A stretch of 64,000 bases of DNA, taken from Nymphaea colorata (Eukaryota > Streptophyta > Magnoliopsida > Nymphaeales > Nymphaeaceae). Of the stretch, positions 37,486 through 49,192 are shown one piece after another (position 1 is the stretch's first letter; every line of letters begins with the position of its first letter). The DNA lies in NCBI RefSeq assembly GCF_008831285.2, contig NC_045150.1:9808001-9872000 (forward strand). The letters run 5' to 3'. The notes under the pieces were generated by a model, which searched no databases, was not told the DNA's origin, and saw only the letters and a list, made by a program, of their open reading frames with translations. The position numbers and the translations under genes are program-made.

Positions 37486-37827
37486 ACTACCAATCACTGT
37501 ATGGAAACATATGTGAAGTTTGTTGGTGATTGATGCTGAGACTTTATAGTTTATCATTCTATCTGCATTTTCACATTACTTTTGTTGGTGACAATCAACA
37601 TGCTATGTAAGAGATGTTTTATTCTTATTTTGACATTCCCATCACAATGAACTGATAATTCTGTTACAAATGATTCTGTTTTTCCTTAACTGGCCAATTA
37701 TTAAAATATGTCAAAATGATTAGGTTTCAAGGTGGTAGAACTAGAACTTATATTTTCTTAATGGTGTTCGTTCATGAATTCAATTTTTTTTCATTATTGT
37801 CTAATTTAATTAATTTCTCTGAAATAG
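37486..37827. other. intergenic DNA between the LTR remnant and the kinase-exon relic
   Basis: AT-rich DNA. No further exon of the relic at 37828 could be recognised here. Confidence 0.35.
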
Positions 37828-37928
37828 TTTTGTTGGGAACCACAACTTGTGTGGGGTACAAATTGGTGAGGCCTGCAAAAATGAGCCTGGAGGACCAGCA
37901 GACTCTGCGTTAGTACCTGCTGCTGCAG
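37828..37928 (+). pseudogene. isolated exon of an LRR receptor kinase (FEI1/FEI2-like)
   Basis: A 101-bp segment bounded by AG (37826-37827) and GT (37929-37930) encodes FVGNHNLCGVQIGEACKNEP plus a GGPADS tail. This is the cap after the last leucine-rich repeat in FEI-type receptor kinases, where family members read F-x-GN-x-x-LCGKQI-x-x-x-C. In that family this piece is a short separate exon. I could not find the LRR exons upstream or an intact kinase downstream, so it is treated as a relic. Other LRR kinases also have GN-x-x-LCG caps, so the FEI assignment is tentative. Confidence 0.45.
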
Positions 37929-38832
37929 GTACAGCCTCCACTTGTTTTTGTAATTAGATTTTGTTTTTTATGTGTTGAGGACGGCTTCTGAAGTGCAAGT
38001 GAGGCAGAAAATATGCTTGTTTGGCTACATGTAAGTTTATGCCAAACACATTTCATAGTCTGCCAAACAAATTCTTAAAGTGATGTAAGTTCTAATTCCC
38101 TGTTGTTTCTGATGCATGGTCACCACTATGAGGGTGATGATCTGCCTTTTTAGTGACCCCCAAGCACGGCTACTGGGAACTATTGGATTGGCCCAATTGA
38201 CAACGCAATATTAGAAGCAAAAAGTATTTCTTCACAGATGGCTAAATCTACCATGAGATTCCCTGTACTTAAAACGTTTCTTATACTCGTTTTTAAGTTC
38301 ATGCAACATATTTGCTAACCACAGTTGGATGTCATTGGTCTCTTGGTATGACAAGATCAACTTGGCAATTCACCTTCTTGAATAGGTGAAAACGATTCAT
38401 GAGGAGTAAGTTTTTTTACTTGAGTTTAGGAAGCTTATGGTTTGAGCCTTTCTTGATAGGATGCTGCTGGGTCTATGAAGTTGTGGGCAGATCACCACGT
38501 GTTGTTGTTGAGGATTATGGCAAGGTTTGTCTTAACAAAATCTTTTCCATAATATTGGGATTGGTGACTGAATAAGAAGGTCGAAAAGATAATCTTAGAT
38601 GTTGTGTAGGAAACAGTATAATCCTGGGCTGTGTTCTTTAACTACAGGTTTTTTTTAAAAAAAAAAAGAAAAAGGAAGGAGTTGCTTGAAATGGTACTCA
38701 TTTATATCTTTTTGGTTTTTCTGTCAGATCCTTTAGTTTGTCAAATTAGCGCTCAACATTTTTTGTTATACTTTTCCAATCTTTTGAGGTTAGTATACCT
38801 ACCTGGTTCGCCATGGATACTCGTGTCGGGAG

Positions 38833-38922
38833 CATGCCCATCCACTTGGATACACCACAATGATTTTCCACAAAGATGTATGCTACGTCTTTGAAGATTT
38901 CAGGTGCATCTGAAGAACAGAA
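38833..38922. repeat. 90-bp dispersed direct repeat, first copy
   Basis: It matches 39611-39700. Both begin CATGCCC and end GCATCTGAAGAACAGAA, with roughly 80% identity by eye. Confidence 0.75.
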
Positions 38923-39534
38923 GGTAGATATGTCATTCTGTTGAATGTTGGAACTATTTCTTCATACATTGTTGAGCCCATAATCATGAAAAACTGTTAT
39001 GCTTAGTCTCTCCTTCTAACCCTCAACTTGTACCCATCTTATCTTGTACACGTCTTTTCTTGTCTCAATTGATAAGAAAAGGAAAATTCTCTTGAATCTT
39101 CAATATCCAAAGCTTTTTTGATTTGCTGTTAATCGTCCTTTCATTTATCTCATCTGATCCATATTGGAGTTCTCCATTTCTTTTTAATCTTTAGATCATG
39201 AAAGCTTCAAGTACAATTCATATATGTAGAAGTTGAGTAATTGTCTGTTGCACTCATCAATGAGTCTTCATTGTTAAAATTTGGCTGGATAAAGTGGTTT
39301 TTGTTTCTGTATTGGTTTATCTACTTCCATTTTCCCTTAACAAAAGAAAATAAGCTATGTAGGCATGAGAAATGCATGAGTGGCTCCCCAAGTAGATAAA
39401 AAGGAAGGGAAGATCTTAAAAGAATGACGGCAGTGTAGGATTCACATAATTTGATGGTTCAGGTGTTTATTGCCTGCCATTGGATATCCTTTATTTTTTG
39501 GTTTAATTACTCTGATTTAGATTATACAGACTAG

Positions 39535-39774
39535 TCTAGCTCAAGAGACACTTAGAGGCTTTTTGGCCTCTTGGGTATCCCAAAAAAAGCAAAGGCCAGG
39601 GTAAAAACTCCATGCCCGTCCATGTAAATACACCATAATGCTTTTCCATTGAGATGTATGCTGTGGGTTTGAAGATTCCTAATGCATCTGAAGAACAGAA
39701 AATTAATCTAGCTTAAGAGACACTTAGGGGCCTTTTGGCCCCCTTGGATATCCCAAAAACAGCAAAGGCGAGGG
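39535..39774. repeat. nested repeat block: C1, second 90-bp copy, C2
   Basis: A 66-bp unit at 39535-39600 (TCTAGCTCAAGAGACACTTA...) recurs at 39707-39774. Between them lies the second copy (39611-39700) of the 90-bp repeat found at 38833. Confidence 0.75.
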
Positions 39775-40637
39775 ACAAAGTCTTCATTTGATGGAGATGT
39801 TTTGATAGGGAAAGACATGTTTATCCTAGGCTATTTTCATTCAAGACTAGAGGTTGATGATTGTGTTGAAATCACAGGTCAACAGTCCTTCCATCATTTA
39901 AGTTCTCAACATTTCCTCCAATCTTTTGTGAAAATTCTCATGGAGGCCGTTGGAGAAAAAACATTGCAGACTTAGATGGTTCGAGGATGAAATTGTATTT
40001 TACAGTGACAGTGCCTGTCTGAATGCCTTCCATCGATTTTTTAAATAACAAGTGTGTGCTCTCATTCAAGCACTAAAATTAAGAATATGGATGTGCACCA
40101 CCGGCCTCTCTCTAGATCTCTGAGCTAATGGAGGTGTTTTGATTGGGAAGATATGCCTATCCGAGCCGATTCTCATTCAAGAGCATGTGCCTCCATAGAA
40201 CCCAGGTCCGGCCGAGTCGACACGGACACTCCTCCTGTGCCGCACCCGTGTTTCATAGCTAAACAGATGAGGATATCGATGTGCACCGACTTCTCTCTGA
40301 ATCTCTCGATATTCTATGGCTTGGCAAAAAAGCTTGTAAAATGAAAGGATAAGGATATTGATAAAACAAGGAGATCTTACGTATCTCAGGCCGGACGATT
40401 TCAAAAATGGTTAATTTAGATTATCAAAATTAGGATTTCAATTTTGCTTACTTGGAATACCCTAAATCTATAAAGTGATTGTAAAGTGAAACTCATTAAG
40501 GAAAACGGCTAGCCTAAGGGCGGAACAAAGTTAGGCCATGGATGTAGGTCATGTTTCATACCGAACGTTTTGAACCTGCATGTGATCCGACAGACTGGTG
40601 AGCTGAATGTTTTTACATTCTTCTTCAAATCTTGTTA

Positions 40638-41395
40638 TGGTATCAAATCCGGAGGCTGTAACGTTTGCTGCTTGTATTCTGCCACTCGTGCTCATCCTTT
40701 GTGTGTTTCCGGCATTGTGGCATGTTGCCATTGTCTGGAATCCATCTGTGCTATCATGGATTTTCTCGTGGCTGGATCAAGGCCAAGTGGCTTGAAGCTT
40801 TTTGAATCAGGCGTGGTCTTTCCTGGTCTCTTTCAAGCCCCTAATACATCGCAGTACTTTCTTTTATAAAATCACGTCTGAAAATTATTTGTTGTGTGAA
40901 TTGCAATTTACTCACATTATCAGTTTGTACGGGCTAACAGCCTTTGTTGATGTCTCGAAGCCATTTCCAGAAAAAAATGATAAAGGATCTGCAGAGAATA
41001 TCAATCCAGAGTTCATCTCATTTATTGAATTCAGATGGGTCGGCCAAGGCTTCCTCTACTTCAACGTTATTCTCTGGTGAAGAGAACTGGTACTTGGATT
41101 CGGGCACCTTATCACTTCACAGTCTTAGCAACATGTCTATGCAGTCTTCCTATGAAGGGATGGATGGGATTCAAACAGATAACGGTTCCTCTTTACCTAT
41201 TGTTAATATTGGATTAGCTCTTATTACTCATGATATAAATTTGTTCAAGCTGAATGACATCCTACATGTTCCGCAAATTTCAAAAAATCTCAGTGAAATT
41301 TTTTCAAGCTGAATGACATATTGTTCCACAAATTTAAAAAGAGTTGCTTTTGGTCTAAAAGGTTTGTGGGAGATAATGATGTGGTATTTGAGTTC
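40638..41395 (+). mobile_element. plus-strand Copia remnant (primer site and protease region)
   Basis: TGGTATCAAATCC at 40638-40650 resembles the initiator-Met primer site of Copia elements. After a short decayed region, the plus strand encodes a Copia protease segment from about 41085: NWYLDSGT, then GIQTDNGSSLPIVNIG, LNDILHVPQISKNLSE and, after a frame break, GDNDVVFEFC near 41370-41393. Most of gag is missing. The remnant stops where the minus-strand element begins. Confidence 0.65.
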
Positions 41396-41679
41396 TGTCA
41401 GATCACCACCGAATGGAGTCTTTTAAATGGAGTCTTTTAAAAAAGACACAAGAGGAAGAGGAGAGAACAAGTCTGGACGAGAAGAGAGAGGGAGGAAAGA
41501 AAGGGCCCGAGGGTTAGCACCCGCCCCTTTCATTACTTAAAGCTTAATCACATTAGTAGTTACAAATGAAATACACAAAATAACAATACATATTACAAGT
41601 TTGAAACCGCCCATGTGCTTTAGGCGTGTTGTAAATGGATTGGGTCTGGGTTTGATTTGAATCAAACCATAACTTAACA
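41396..41679 (-). repeat. probable 3' LTR of the minus-strand Copia remnant
   Basis: Directly upstream on the minus strand is the polypurine tract CTTGAGGGGGG, then T, then the LTR start TGTTAAGTTATGG at 41679. The lower end is placed at TGTCAGATCACC (41396), which gives TG...CA termini and 284 bp. No second copy is in the window. A 15-bp tandem repeat (AATGGAGTCTTTTAA) lies at about 41412-41442. Confidence 0.5.
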
Positions 41680-43995
41680 ACCCCCCTCAAGTTGTGCATG
41701 AGGTGATCATGTACAACTTGTTTTGTAGTTCCCATAAATGATGCCCTGTTTGGTAAATAGATCAGCCACTTGTTGAGATGTAGGTATATAAGTAGGAACA
41801 ATTTAGCTTTCCTCAACCTTTTGGCGTATGAAATGTTGGTGATTATGCAAGATAAGATTGAAAGCAATTTTGATGACACTTGGTTATCACAAAATAGAAA
41901 CGATTGGGCAATGGGAAGGGAGAGTTCCCTAAGTTGAGAATACTATGAGTATAAATGAGCTTGTAATTTGTCATACATGCTCTGTCCAATATAGCAAGAG
42001 TATATTTGTGCTACTAAGAGTTAACACATCATCCTTTCTATCAACTTGGATACCCAAAAAATATCTGACTTCATCTTGAATTGTTGCATCAACACTTCCT
42101 TGACATGAGACATATGACGTGAAATTTTTTTTGTAAGAATTATGTTATCTACATATATGAGTAGCCAAGTTGTGATTTCACCTGTATACTACATGAATAG
42201 GAAATGATCAAGTGAACTTTTGAGTACATGAATAGGAAATGATCAAGTGAACTTTTGAGAAAACCTGCTTGTTGGACATGGAAAGAAAACCTATCGAACC
42301 ATAAGCGAGATGTTTGTTTAAGTCCATACAATGATTTTTGTAACTTAGACACTCACGGAGTTGGATCGTTGGTAGCATAACGTAGAGATTGTTTCATGTA
42401 TACTTTTTCTATCTATCAATACTTCCATCGTTTTATATTTGAGTTTGTAAAGACATTTCGAACCCACTACATTCTTATCACTTGGATGAATAACAATCTC
42501 TCAAGTTTGACACTCATTTAAAGCAGTCATTCTTCATTCATAGCCTCAATCCAATATTTGTTCTTGCATGCGTGTTCTTAACATTTTGGCTCTACATTTT
42601 TGTTCAAGCCTATCATAAAAAGCTGAAAATCTAAAGAAAAGTTGTCATAACTTATCTACCTATCAATGGGGTGTTGCACACGTTCTAATCTTCGTGGACA
42701 AGTAATGATAGTTTTTGGAGCGGTCGTTGTAACTGATCGTCGAGCATATATCATCACTGAAAAATGATTAGGTAGAGACGTGCTGTCCATCTGAGGTTCT
42801 GAGGCTACCTCGAATTCATCAATAGACTTGTCATTGTGTGCTTGGCATACATTAGCTCCTTGGCCTAATATTTCAGCATTCAACTATGGATCATATGTCT
42901 TATCCCTTGCATTAAATGTTTCATGTTACTAATTTAGGTCCTTCAACCCCAGCTCATCAAAAACAATATGTCGTGAAATAGGCATATGCCCATTTTTTAT
43001 ATTGTAACATCTATAGCCCTTATAGTTTTCTACTTAACCCACAAATTTGCACATGACAACTCGATCTTGAAACTTATGTTTTAAGGAAACATCAAACATG
43101 GACATAACAGACACATCAAAAAACACGTAATTGATCATAATTTGCTTGTTCTTGGTGTAAAATAAAAAATGAAGATTTCCTTTCAAGTAGAGATAATGAC
43201 AGTCAATTAATGACATAAATAATAGTACGGTAAGCATAGTCCATAGGTTCATAGTAACATTTCTGTTTATGTATCATACTTAATGCACTTTCAATTATGT
43301 GTCTATGCTTTCTTTTAGCAATATCATTCTGATGTACTGTGTGAGGGCAGAAAATCTATCTAGTGATAATGATAAATAAGTAAATACTCAACAAATTCAT
43401 TAGAAATGAATTTTTCCCCACCATCATATTGAAAATGCACAATATTACAAGAGTATTATTTTGGACTGAGGCATAGAATTGAGTGAACAATAAAAAAACC
43501 TGTGATTTGCTCTTCATGAAGTGGATCCATGTATAGTGTGAATAAAAATTAACAAAAATAATATAATATCTGCTCTCTTAGAATAAGAAATAGGAACATA
43601 CCCCCAAACATCAGAGTATATGATATCAAATAACTTCAAAGTTCACTTATTTATTGACTGAAAAGGTAAGGTATGACTCTTACAAATATGATAGCTTGAG
43701 CACATGTTAGACTTATTGACAAGACTCAGACTAGACTTATGTAATAATCCATCTGCAACACGATTTTCAATGAAAGACCGACTACAATGTGCTAAACGAC
43801 CATGCCAAATGGATGATTTATCATACTATGTTAAATTGACTTTATTATGACTGAAAAAAGGTAAATTTGGAACACATGACTCAGTCACTTTTGGAGATTC
43901 TTCAATAGCATACATATCTCCTTTGTGAACACCCTCAGCGAATGTCTTTTTGGTTCGAGCATCCTTGACATAAAAAGAAGATAGAGTAAACACAA
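41680..43995 (-). mobile_element. decayed minus-strand Copia pol
   Basis: Pieces of a Copia polyprotein can be read in order on the minus strand. They are FYVKDARTKKTFAEGVHKGD (about 43980-43920), the HHCC region SSIWHGRLAHCSRSF (about 43815-43775), an integrase core segment with FQYDGGEKFISNEFVEYL (about 43440-43380), RT with LQKSLYGLKQTSRLWFDRF (42345-42285) and RNase H traces near 41890-41800. There are many stops and frameshifts. The 5' end with gag and the 5' LTR is missing. Confidence 0.75.
42190..42259. repeat. two 35-bp tandem units inside the RT remnant
   Basis: Units 42190-42224 and 42225-42259 are identical (TACATGAATAGGAAATGATC...). The duplication interrupts the reverse-transcriptase frame just after the SLDHFLFMYSK segment. 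Confidence 0.9.
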
Positions 43996-44973
43996 TAGAA
44001 CAATGGTATCATATACTAATTAAGCATTAAAAGGTTTGCAAACTATTTTCTTACGTGTGGACATTATTATTGTATGCCTATTAGGAGAGAAATTAAGAAA
44101 GCATCGCTTCTCTGTGGTCCCCTAAACCTAGATGCCTCAAGGGGTATGGGGAGCTCACTATATATAATTTTGCCCATCTTGTGGGGGCTTCCTGATCATT
44201 TGTATACCTTAGGTGCCCGTTTATGTGCTTCAAACAATTATATGATTTTTTCCAAAACTTTGGCAAATCTTGGACCAAATTATTGATTGTTTTATTGCTC
44301 ATAAATTCCAAGAAATTCAAATAATTATATTATTGAAATCTTTTCTTGACTGCCATGGAGATATACATATTTTGTTGAGTACTGCGGTTGTATACTTTAT
44401 CTAATCTTTTGTTCTACATTGTCTACGATACAAGGGGCTATTCCATTCATTAACAAATTATTTTCAGGAACTGACCAAGGGAGAGAGCGCCACCCATTGC
44501 ATGCGTCTTGTCTGGGACGAAATCTTGATGACCATGATACAATTTAAATCAATTTAAAGCTAAGATTGCTTTTTCTGCGTGGAGATCACTTGAGACCAAG
44601 TGTTTGTATGTAGTACCCTGAAATCAAAGGTTGTTTACGAATTAGCTACGCATGTTTAAAATTGGTTTTGTATATTATATCGAGGAATGCAATCCTATCA
44701 AAATGCCAATTTGAATTTGTATCCAGTACTGTATTTAGAAAAGAACAATTAATTTAGAAGTTATTTTGGGGCATTACAGTATATACATTGATTATGTCTC
44801 ATCAAAAATGGTTCGCAAGTCGCTTCGTATAAAATTCCCTTTCCAAAAAGGCAAATGGTAAGCGGTACTTTAATTATCTTGGGAAAGAATTTTTACCCAC
44901 GACATCTCGTGAGACATAAATGAATTTTTACCCACGACATCTCGTTAAGACATAAATGAAATTAATTAAATAA
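43996..44973. other. intergenic DNA, nothing recognised
   Basis: No gene is seen. A 24-bp phrase (TTTTTACCCACGACATCTCGT) occurs twice, near 44890 and 44926. The short frames near 44074-44320 lie on both strands and match no family. Confidence 0.4.
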
Positions 44974-45168
44974 TATGCAATCAGTCAACTTTTTTTTTTT
45001 AGGGTGAGTGGTTCATTCCACCGCCCTAAGAGAGGCCACATGCCCCCCTCTCGTCACGTCTGGAGCGGGCAGGTGATGCCCAAAGATTCGACCCAGGTTT
45101 TTAGCGGATAGAGCACTTCCCCCACGCCAGTGTGCTACAACCCCTTGAGGTATGCAATCAGTCAACTT
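44974..45168 (-). mobile_element. tRNA-derived SINE with perfect 18-bp target duplication
   Basis: The SINE body is about 44992-45150 on the minus strand. It starts CCTCAAGGGGTTG and has an A-box-like TAGCACACTGGCGTGG. About 35 bases later comes a B-box-like GGGTCGAATCT, and it ends in an oligo(A) tail (the T run at 44991-45001 on the plus strand). It is flanked by identical TATGCAATCAGTCAACTT copies at 44974-44991 and 45151-45168. The A/B boxes are an internal RNA polymerase III promoter. A-tail and long duplication show L1-type retroposition. The perfect duplication suggests a fairly recent insertion. Confidence 0.88.
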
Positions 45169-45514
45169 AGTTCTCATATTTGCTTAGTTCATTACACTTG
45201 GTTCACATAGTCCTCCACTCCTCCGGCTAGCTGGATATGACTCATGAATGCTAACATTATCACTGCTGACATTATGATCATAATCATTAAATAATCAACA
45301 AGTGATTACTTTAAATTTCTTAACAATTAGTACATAACGTCCTTGATTTTTCTAAATATTAAAGACGTAGCTTAACTTCAATCTCTGTCACTCTCCTCAT
45401 TTTCTGGTCCCTATTTAATCACATCAAGTGAAGAGAGAATTAGAGACTCGGGAGACATGTTAAAAGGGAACAAAGAGAAAATTAGAGTGATAAAAGACAC
45501 GTAAAAGAGCTACT

Positions 45515-45603
45515 CGGGCCAGGCACGGGCATTAGAAAAACGGCCAGGCAACTTTTTTGGGCTGGGCCTTACTCGAGCCCAGCAGTATATATAAAAAAAT
45601 TAT

Positions 45604-45697
<94 letters not shown>

Positions 45698-45796
45698 ATA
45701 TACATATATTAAATTTATGTATTTTAAATATTTTTCTTACTAAAATCAAGCTGGGCGGGCACTGGCCTGGCAGACCGGATGCCCAACCCTAGAACT
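45515..45796. mobile_element. hAT-like MITE remnant with an internal (AT)n tract
   Basis: The right end, read inward, is TAGGGTTGGGCATCCGG, a terminus common in plant hAT MITEs. Near the left end a GGGCCAGGCACGGGCATTAG region mirrors the GCGGGCACTGGCCTGGC region near the right end. The centre is a long AT microsatellite. The left terminus is decayed and I found no clear target duplication. Confidence 0.45.
45606..45695. repeat. (TA)n microsatellite
   Basis: About 90 bp of uninterrupted TA repeat lie inside the MITE remnant. Confidence 0.95.
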
Positions 45797-46274
45797 GGCA
45801 TCCGTTATTAAATTTCATTTGTTCTTACACATCTGTATGTTTCAGGAAAAAAATCCCCAAACCCTCAAAATAATCCCGAATGTGGGTTGGTTTTTTTTAG
45901 CCTATGGTCTGGATCGATCAACAGCCAAACCACGTCCCTGCAGCTCGATTTATTAACAATCAACAGAATCCTGCTATTAGCATGAACATAAATAATATAC
46001 AATTCTTCGTTCTTGAAGAAGATCATAAAGTGTCTCTGATCACAAAAGCACTCTTGCAAATACATTCTTTTCCGAATTATCAACAACTTTTTTTTTTTGT
46101 GTTTTCCGTGAACGTTCGTCACCGTTGTCTTGAACGGTGCCACCACAGCTCTGCTGCGATTCATCAACGGACGTTCACAGCAGATGCTTTAGCTGGAGGG
46201 TGCACGCTTACATGCACGCACAGGCACGCACGCACGCAACACACACACACACATATACATTTACTGAACTACTT

Positions 46275-49043
46275 TCAAGCATAAAACCTTGAGAGCAATT
46301 GCATTTGCTTGAGAAGGGGGTTGAGGGTCTCCATGAGTTGCTCGGAGGGGTGGTTGTGAACTCCTTCATACGTCGTGACGACGATGCTGGTGTCCCTCGT
46401 GAGGCGCTGAACTTGCTTCTTCACGTTGCATGTGTGATGCACGCAGCGGTAATAGCTCCTGCTCAAATCAAAGGCACCAACAGCAGTGAGTGCGGCAGCC
46501 GGCAGTCACCACCACCACCGTGATCAGTAGCTGTTAATTCTTGCCTGACTTGTTCTATTCCTATTACCAATGATGTGGGGTTCAAGAAAACAACCGCCAT
46601 GATCAATTATACATGCAAATTTAAATTTTGCCATTATGACAGCAATGATTTGGTCGAGTGATTGTGGAATTAATATTGAAAGGCCTAAAACATGGTTCCG
46701 ACTGCTCACTGTGGCATTTCTTCTGTTTGAGAAAAGAAATTAACCCATCGATCTTTTTTGTGGATGGAATCAATGTTCACCATGTATCCACGTCGCATCT
46801 GCAATACGGATTTTCTTAATTTTTTTTAAGAAAAGCACAAGATCTTTTATGAAGTGTCTTATAAAATAACTCTTGAATTTTCTTAGGTACCGGGTGGAAG
46901 AAGAACTAAGAAGCAGTTCTGTTCAACCAAGAAAACTGCACCATTTGAAGCAAATATAACAACTTGGCATCTTCTCGGATTGATTGTTGGCTTGGCTGCT
47001 GTTCATTGAGTTCACGGCCAGTCCAGGGACCTGCCGGTCAGTGCTCGCCTTCTCTTTATCGGTTGTCCCTTAGCTTCTTCTTGGTGGTTTTGTTGCGCGA
47101 ACATTGAAGGACTGAACTGGCTGAAGTCTACAATTAATTCGTTGATGCCATGAACGTCACCTCCTTCTGCTGCTGAGCAACTCAACACCATCTGGGAATA
47201 ATAAACAGCAGCAGGACGCGTATCTGTGCTACCATGGGGGGTGTCTCACGTTAAGACGGTCGCCTGGTAGGTGACCTGATCCTCACTTCCACAGTGAGGA
47301 TACACATCTTACGTACACATCAAAATCCTGGATGTTCTAAATTAGTAGGCGTTGGTTAATGTAACAATCAAGATTCGTATTGTTATCACTGTTATATATT
47401 ATCTTGGTGTATTGGTTTTTCTTGGTGGGGAGAAGTTTCGCTACAAATTATAAATAAAAGGACTTTTCGTGGAATGTTTGAGTGCCTTTTGAAAATTATG
47501 GTCTGCGCTATTAATATCATGCCAACAACCAAAACATGTAAAACGAATGCACTAATTTGGATTATTATCATGATGAGCAAAATAAATCAGTGTACTTTAT
47601 CCTGACCATGATAATTTTATCAACTATTAATCAATAAAACAAGCAAAGCAATTGCGACACTATTTTGACTAAAAACCTAAAACACAATCAATGAGAAACT
47701 AAAAATGCCCTAAAGCCATGATCCACCGGTCGGTTGCTGACATAACCTTATCGATATACATCTTTTGAAGTTGAAAGGGGAAGCAAGAAACGGAAATATG
47801 CCAAGTCCCCGGAAAGCTGTCCAAAGAATTCAGATTCACGTCTAAGTTCTCTCTAATCGGCAGTATGCTTTGTAGAGGAGAAATTTTAGAGCTAGGGTTG
47901 TTGAAAGTTGGTACATCCTGGTTCGTGTGATTGACTGCAACCTAATTAGCCAGTGCATAGAGTAAGTTGGACTAGGCTTGAGACCTCTTGGCTCGGCCTG
48001 GTTTCAATTTGGTCAAGTTCCAATTCTGGCACAGCTTTAATTTATTGGTTGGTTTAAAAACAGCATGCAAAAACTTATCCTCATATTGGTAGAAGAACAC
48101 AGTTTGCATGGCTGCCAAGTGAAATATCTTGTTTATTGAATCCTATGCAAGTAAAAGAAGAAAGTTGGGGAGTAGGGGTCCATTAAAGTAAGATCCATCA
48201 AAATGGATCGGATTAACTTGAGTACAGCTAAAAATTGTTGAATCCAACCCATTATATTTGCATGCCTTGACAGGACCAAGCTCTGTTCTTGCTAAGCTGG
48301 TTATATGCACCGGAATAGTGTAATGACCGGAATACCTCTGGTCAGTAAAAAGAGGAGCCCCTTTATAAGGACAAAAAATGGCAGTGAAAACAATTTAAAA
48401 TAACAAAAAAAATAAAAATTTTCAAAATACCCCAACTCTCCCCCCTTCTTCATGCATATATGTTACGTGCAAGAGCTTAACCTTGGTTTTTAGTTGTTAA
48501 TTGGTACTAATTGTTTTCCCCCCTCTGTATGAATACTTCTGCATCATATTTACTCCAAAGAACCAAAACAAACTTTGTGTCATATGGCTTTGCTTTTCTT
48601 TACCTCGGGTGTGAGCTGTTCTTTACAGCTTTCTGCCCATACTTTCTCCACCTATAACCATCATCCAAGATATCATTAGCACTTCTGGTCTGGAATGCAA
48701 ACCTTGGTCTATAGGCCTTCTTTGTCCTACCACCACTGCCCTTGCTACCTTTCTCCTTGTTCCTATCTTCATGCACCAAATCCTCTCCAGCTTGGATGCC
48801 GCCGCTGCAGTCGAAGCTTCCCGGAAGGATAGGCCCACCGTTGCCGGCACAGTTCACGGGAACCTGATCAGGCTGGCCGAAGAGGGTGGAGTTCCAATCA
48901 GCAAATGCGGCCGCTGGCTCGTCGCCGGCTTGTTGGTCATGGAAGATGAATGGAGTTGATGGCAAAGTGCAGAGTCCTTGTGATAGTGGTGGGGGCAGTG
49001 GCTCTGGTGTGTCCATGGAACTCGAGCTAGCATCTTTGTACAT
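46275..49043 (-). CDS. WRKY transcription factor, group IIc (WRKY24/43/56-like)
   Basis: Two exons, 49043-48604 and 46458-46275, join across a 2,145-bp GT-AG intron to 207 residues. The WRKY domain spans about residues 117-185: [20 protein letters not shown] with intact WRKYGQK at 132-138, and a zinc finger of C152-X4-C157-X23-H181-X-H183, the C2H2 pattern of group II. The intron splits the Arg codon in the PR-SYYRC junction, the conserved WRKY position. The tail MQLLSRFYA and the [12 protein letters not shown] segment match the Arabidopsis WRKY24/43/56 branch. The N-terminal 90 residues are Ser/Pro-rich and unconserved. WRKY proteins are nuclear and bind W-boxes (TTGAC). The start is the first in-frame ATG after an upstream TAG. 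The exact paralogue is uncertain. Confidence 0.93.
46459..48603. other. intron of the group IIc WRKY gene
   Basis: This intron of 2.1 kb is AT-rich. It holds no gene and no repeat with clear ends. Confidence 0.6.
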
Positions 49044-49192
49044 GTCAGAAGCAGAGGCAGAAGAGAAATTTGATGTTGTGGGACTAGTGAAGAAAGAAGC
49101 AGCGCATATAACAAGATTGGAAAGTGTAATGTTAGAAATGGTCTATCTTCATAGCACATAGGGTGTTGAATTTCCAACACACTCAACCACAT

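Larger units (their letters stand above)
37929..40630. other. intergenic DNA with local duplications
   Basis: No intact gene is seen. The 38.8-39.8 kb part is built of duplicated blocks that are listed separately. The segments near 39780-39860 and 40130-40200 share a phrase (GATGGAGATGTTTTGAT / AATGGAGGTGTTTTGAT ... CATTCAAGA) and are older copies of another repeat. Confidence 0.4.

Noticed and set aside
38833-39774. Kinase-domain relic downstream of the FEI-like exon (an IHHND phrase recalling YLHHD)
   Set aside because: The phrase falls in a duplicated repeat unit, the second copy does not keep it, and no DFG or APE motif follows.
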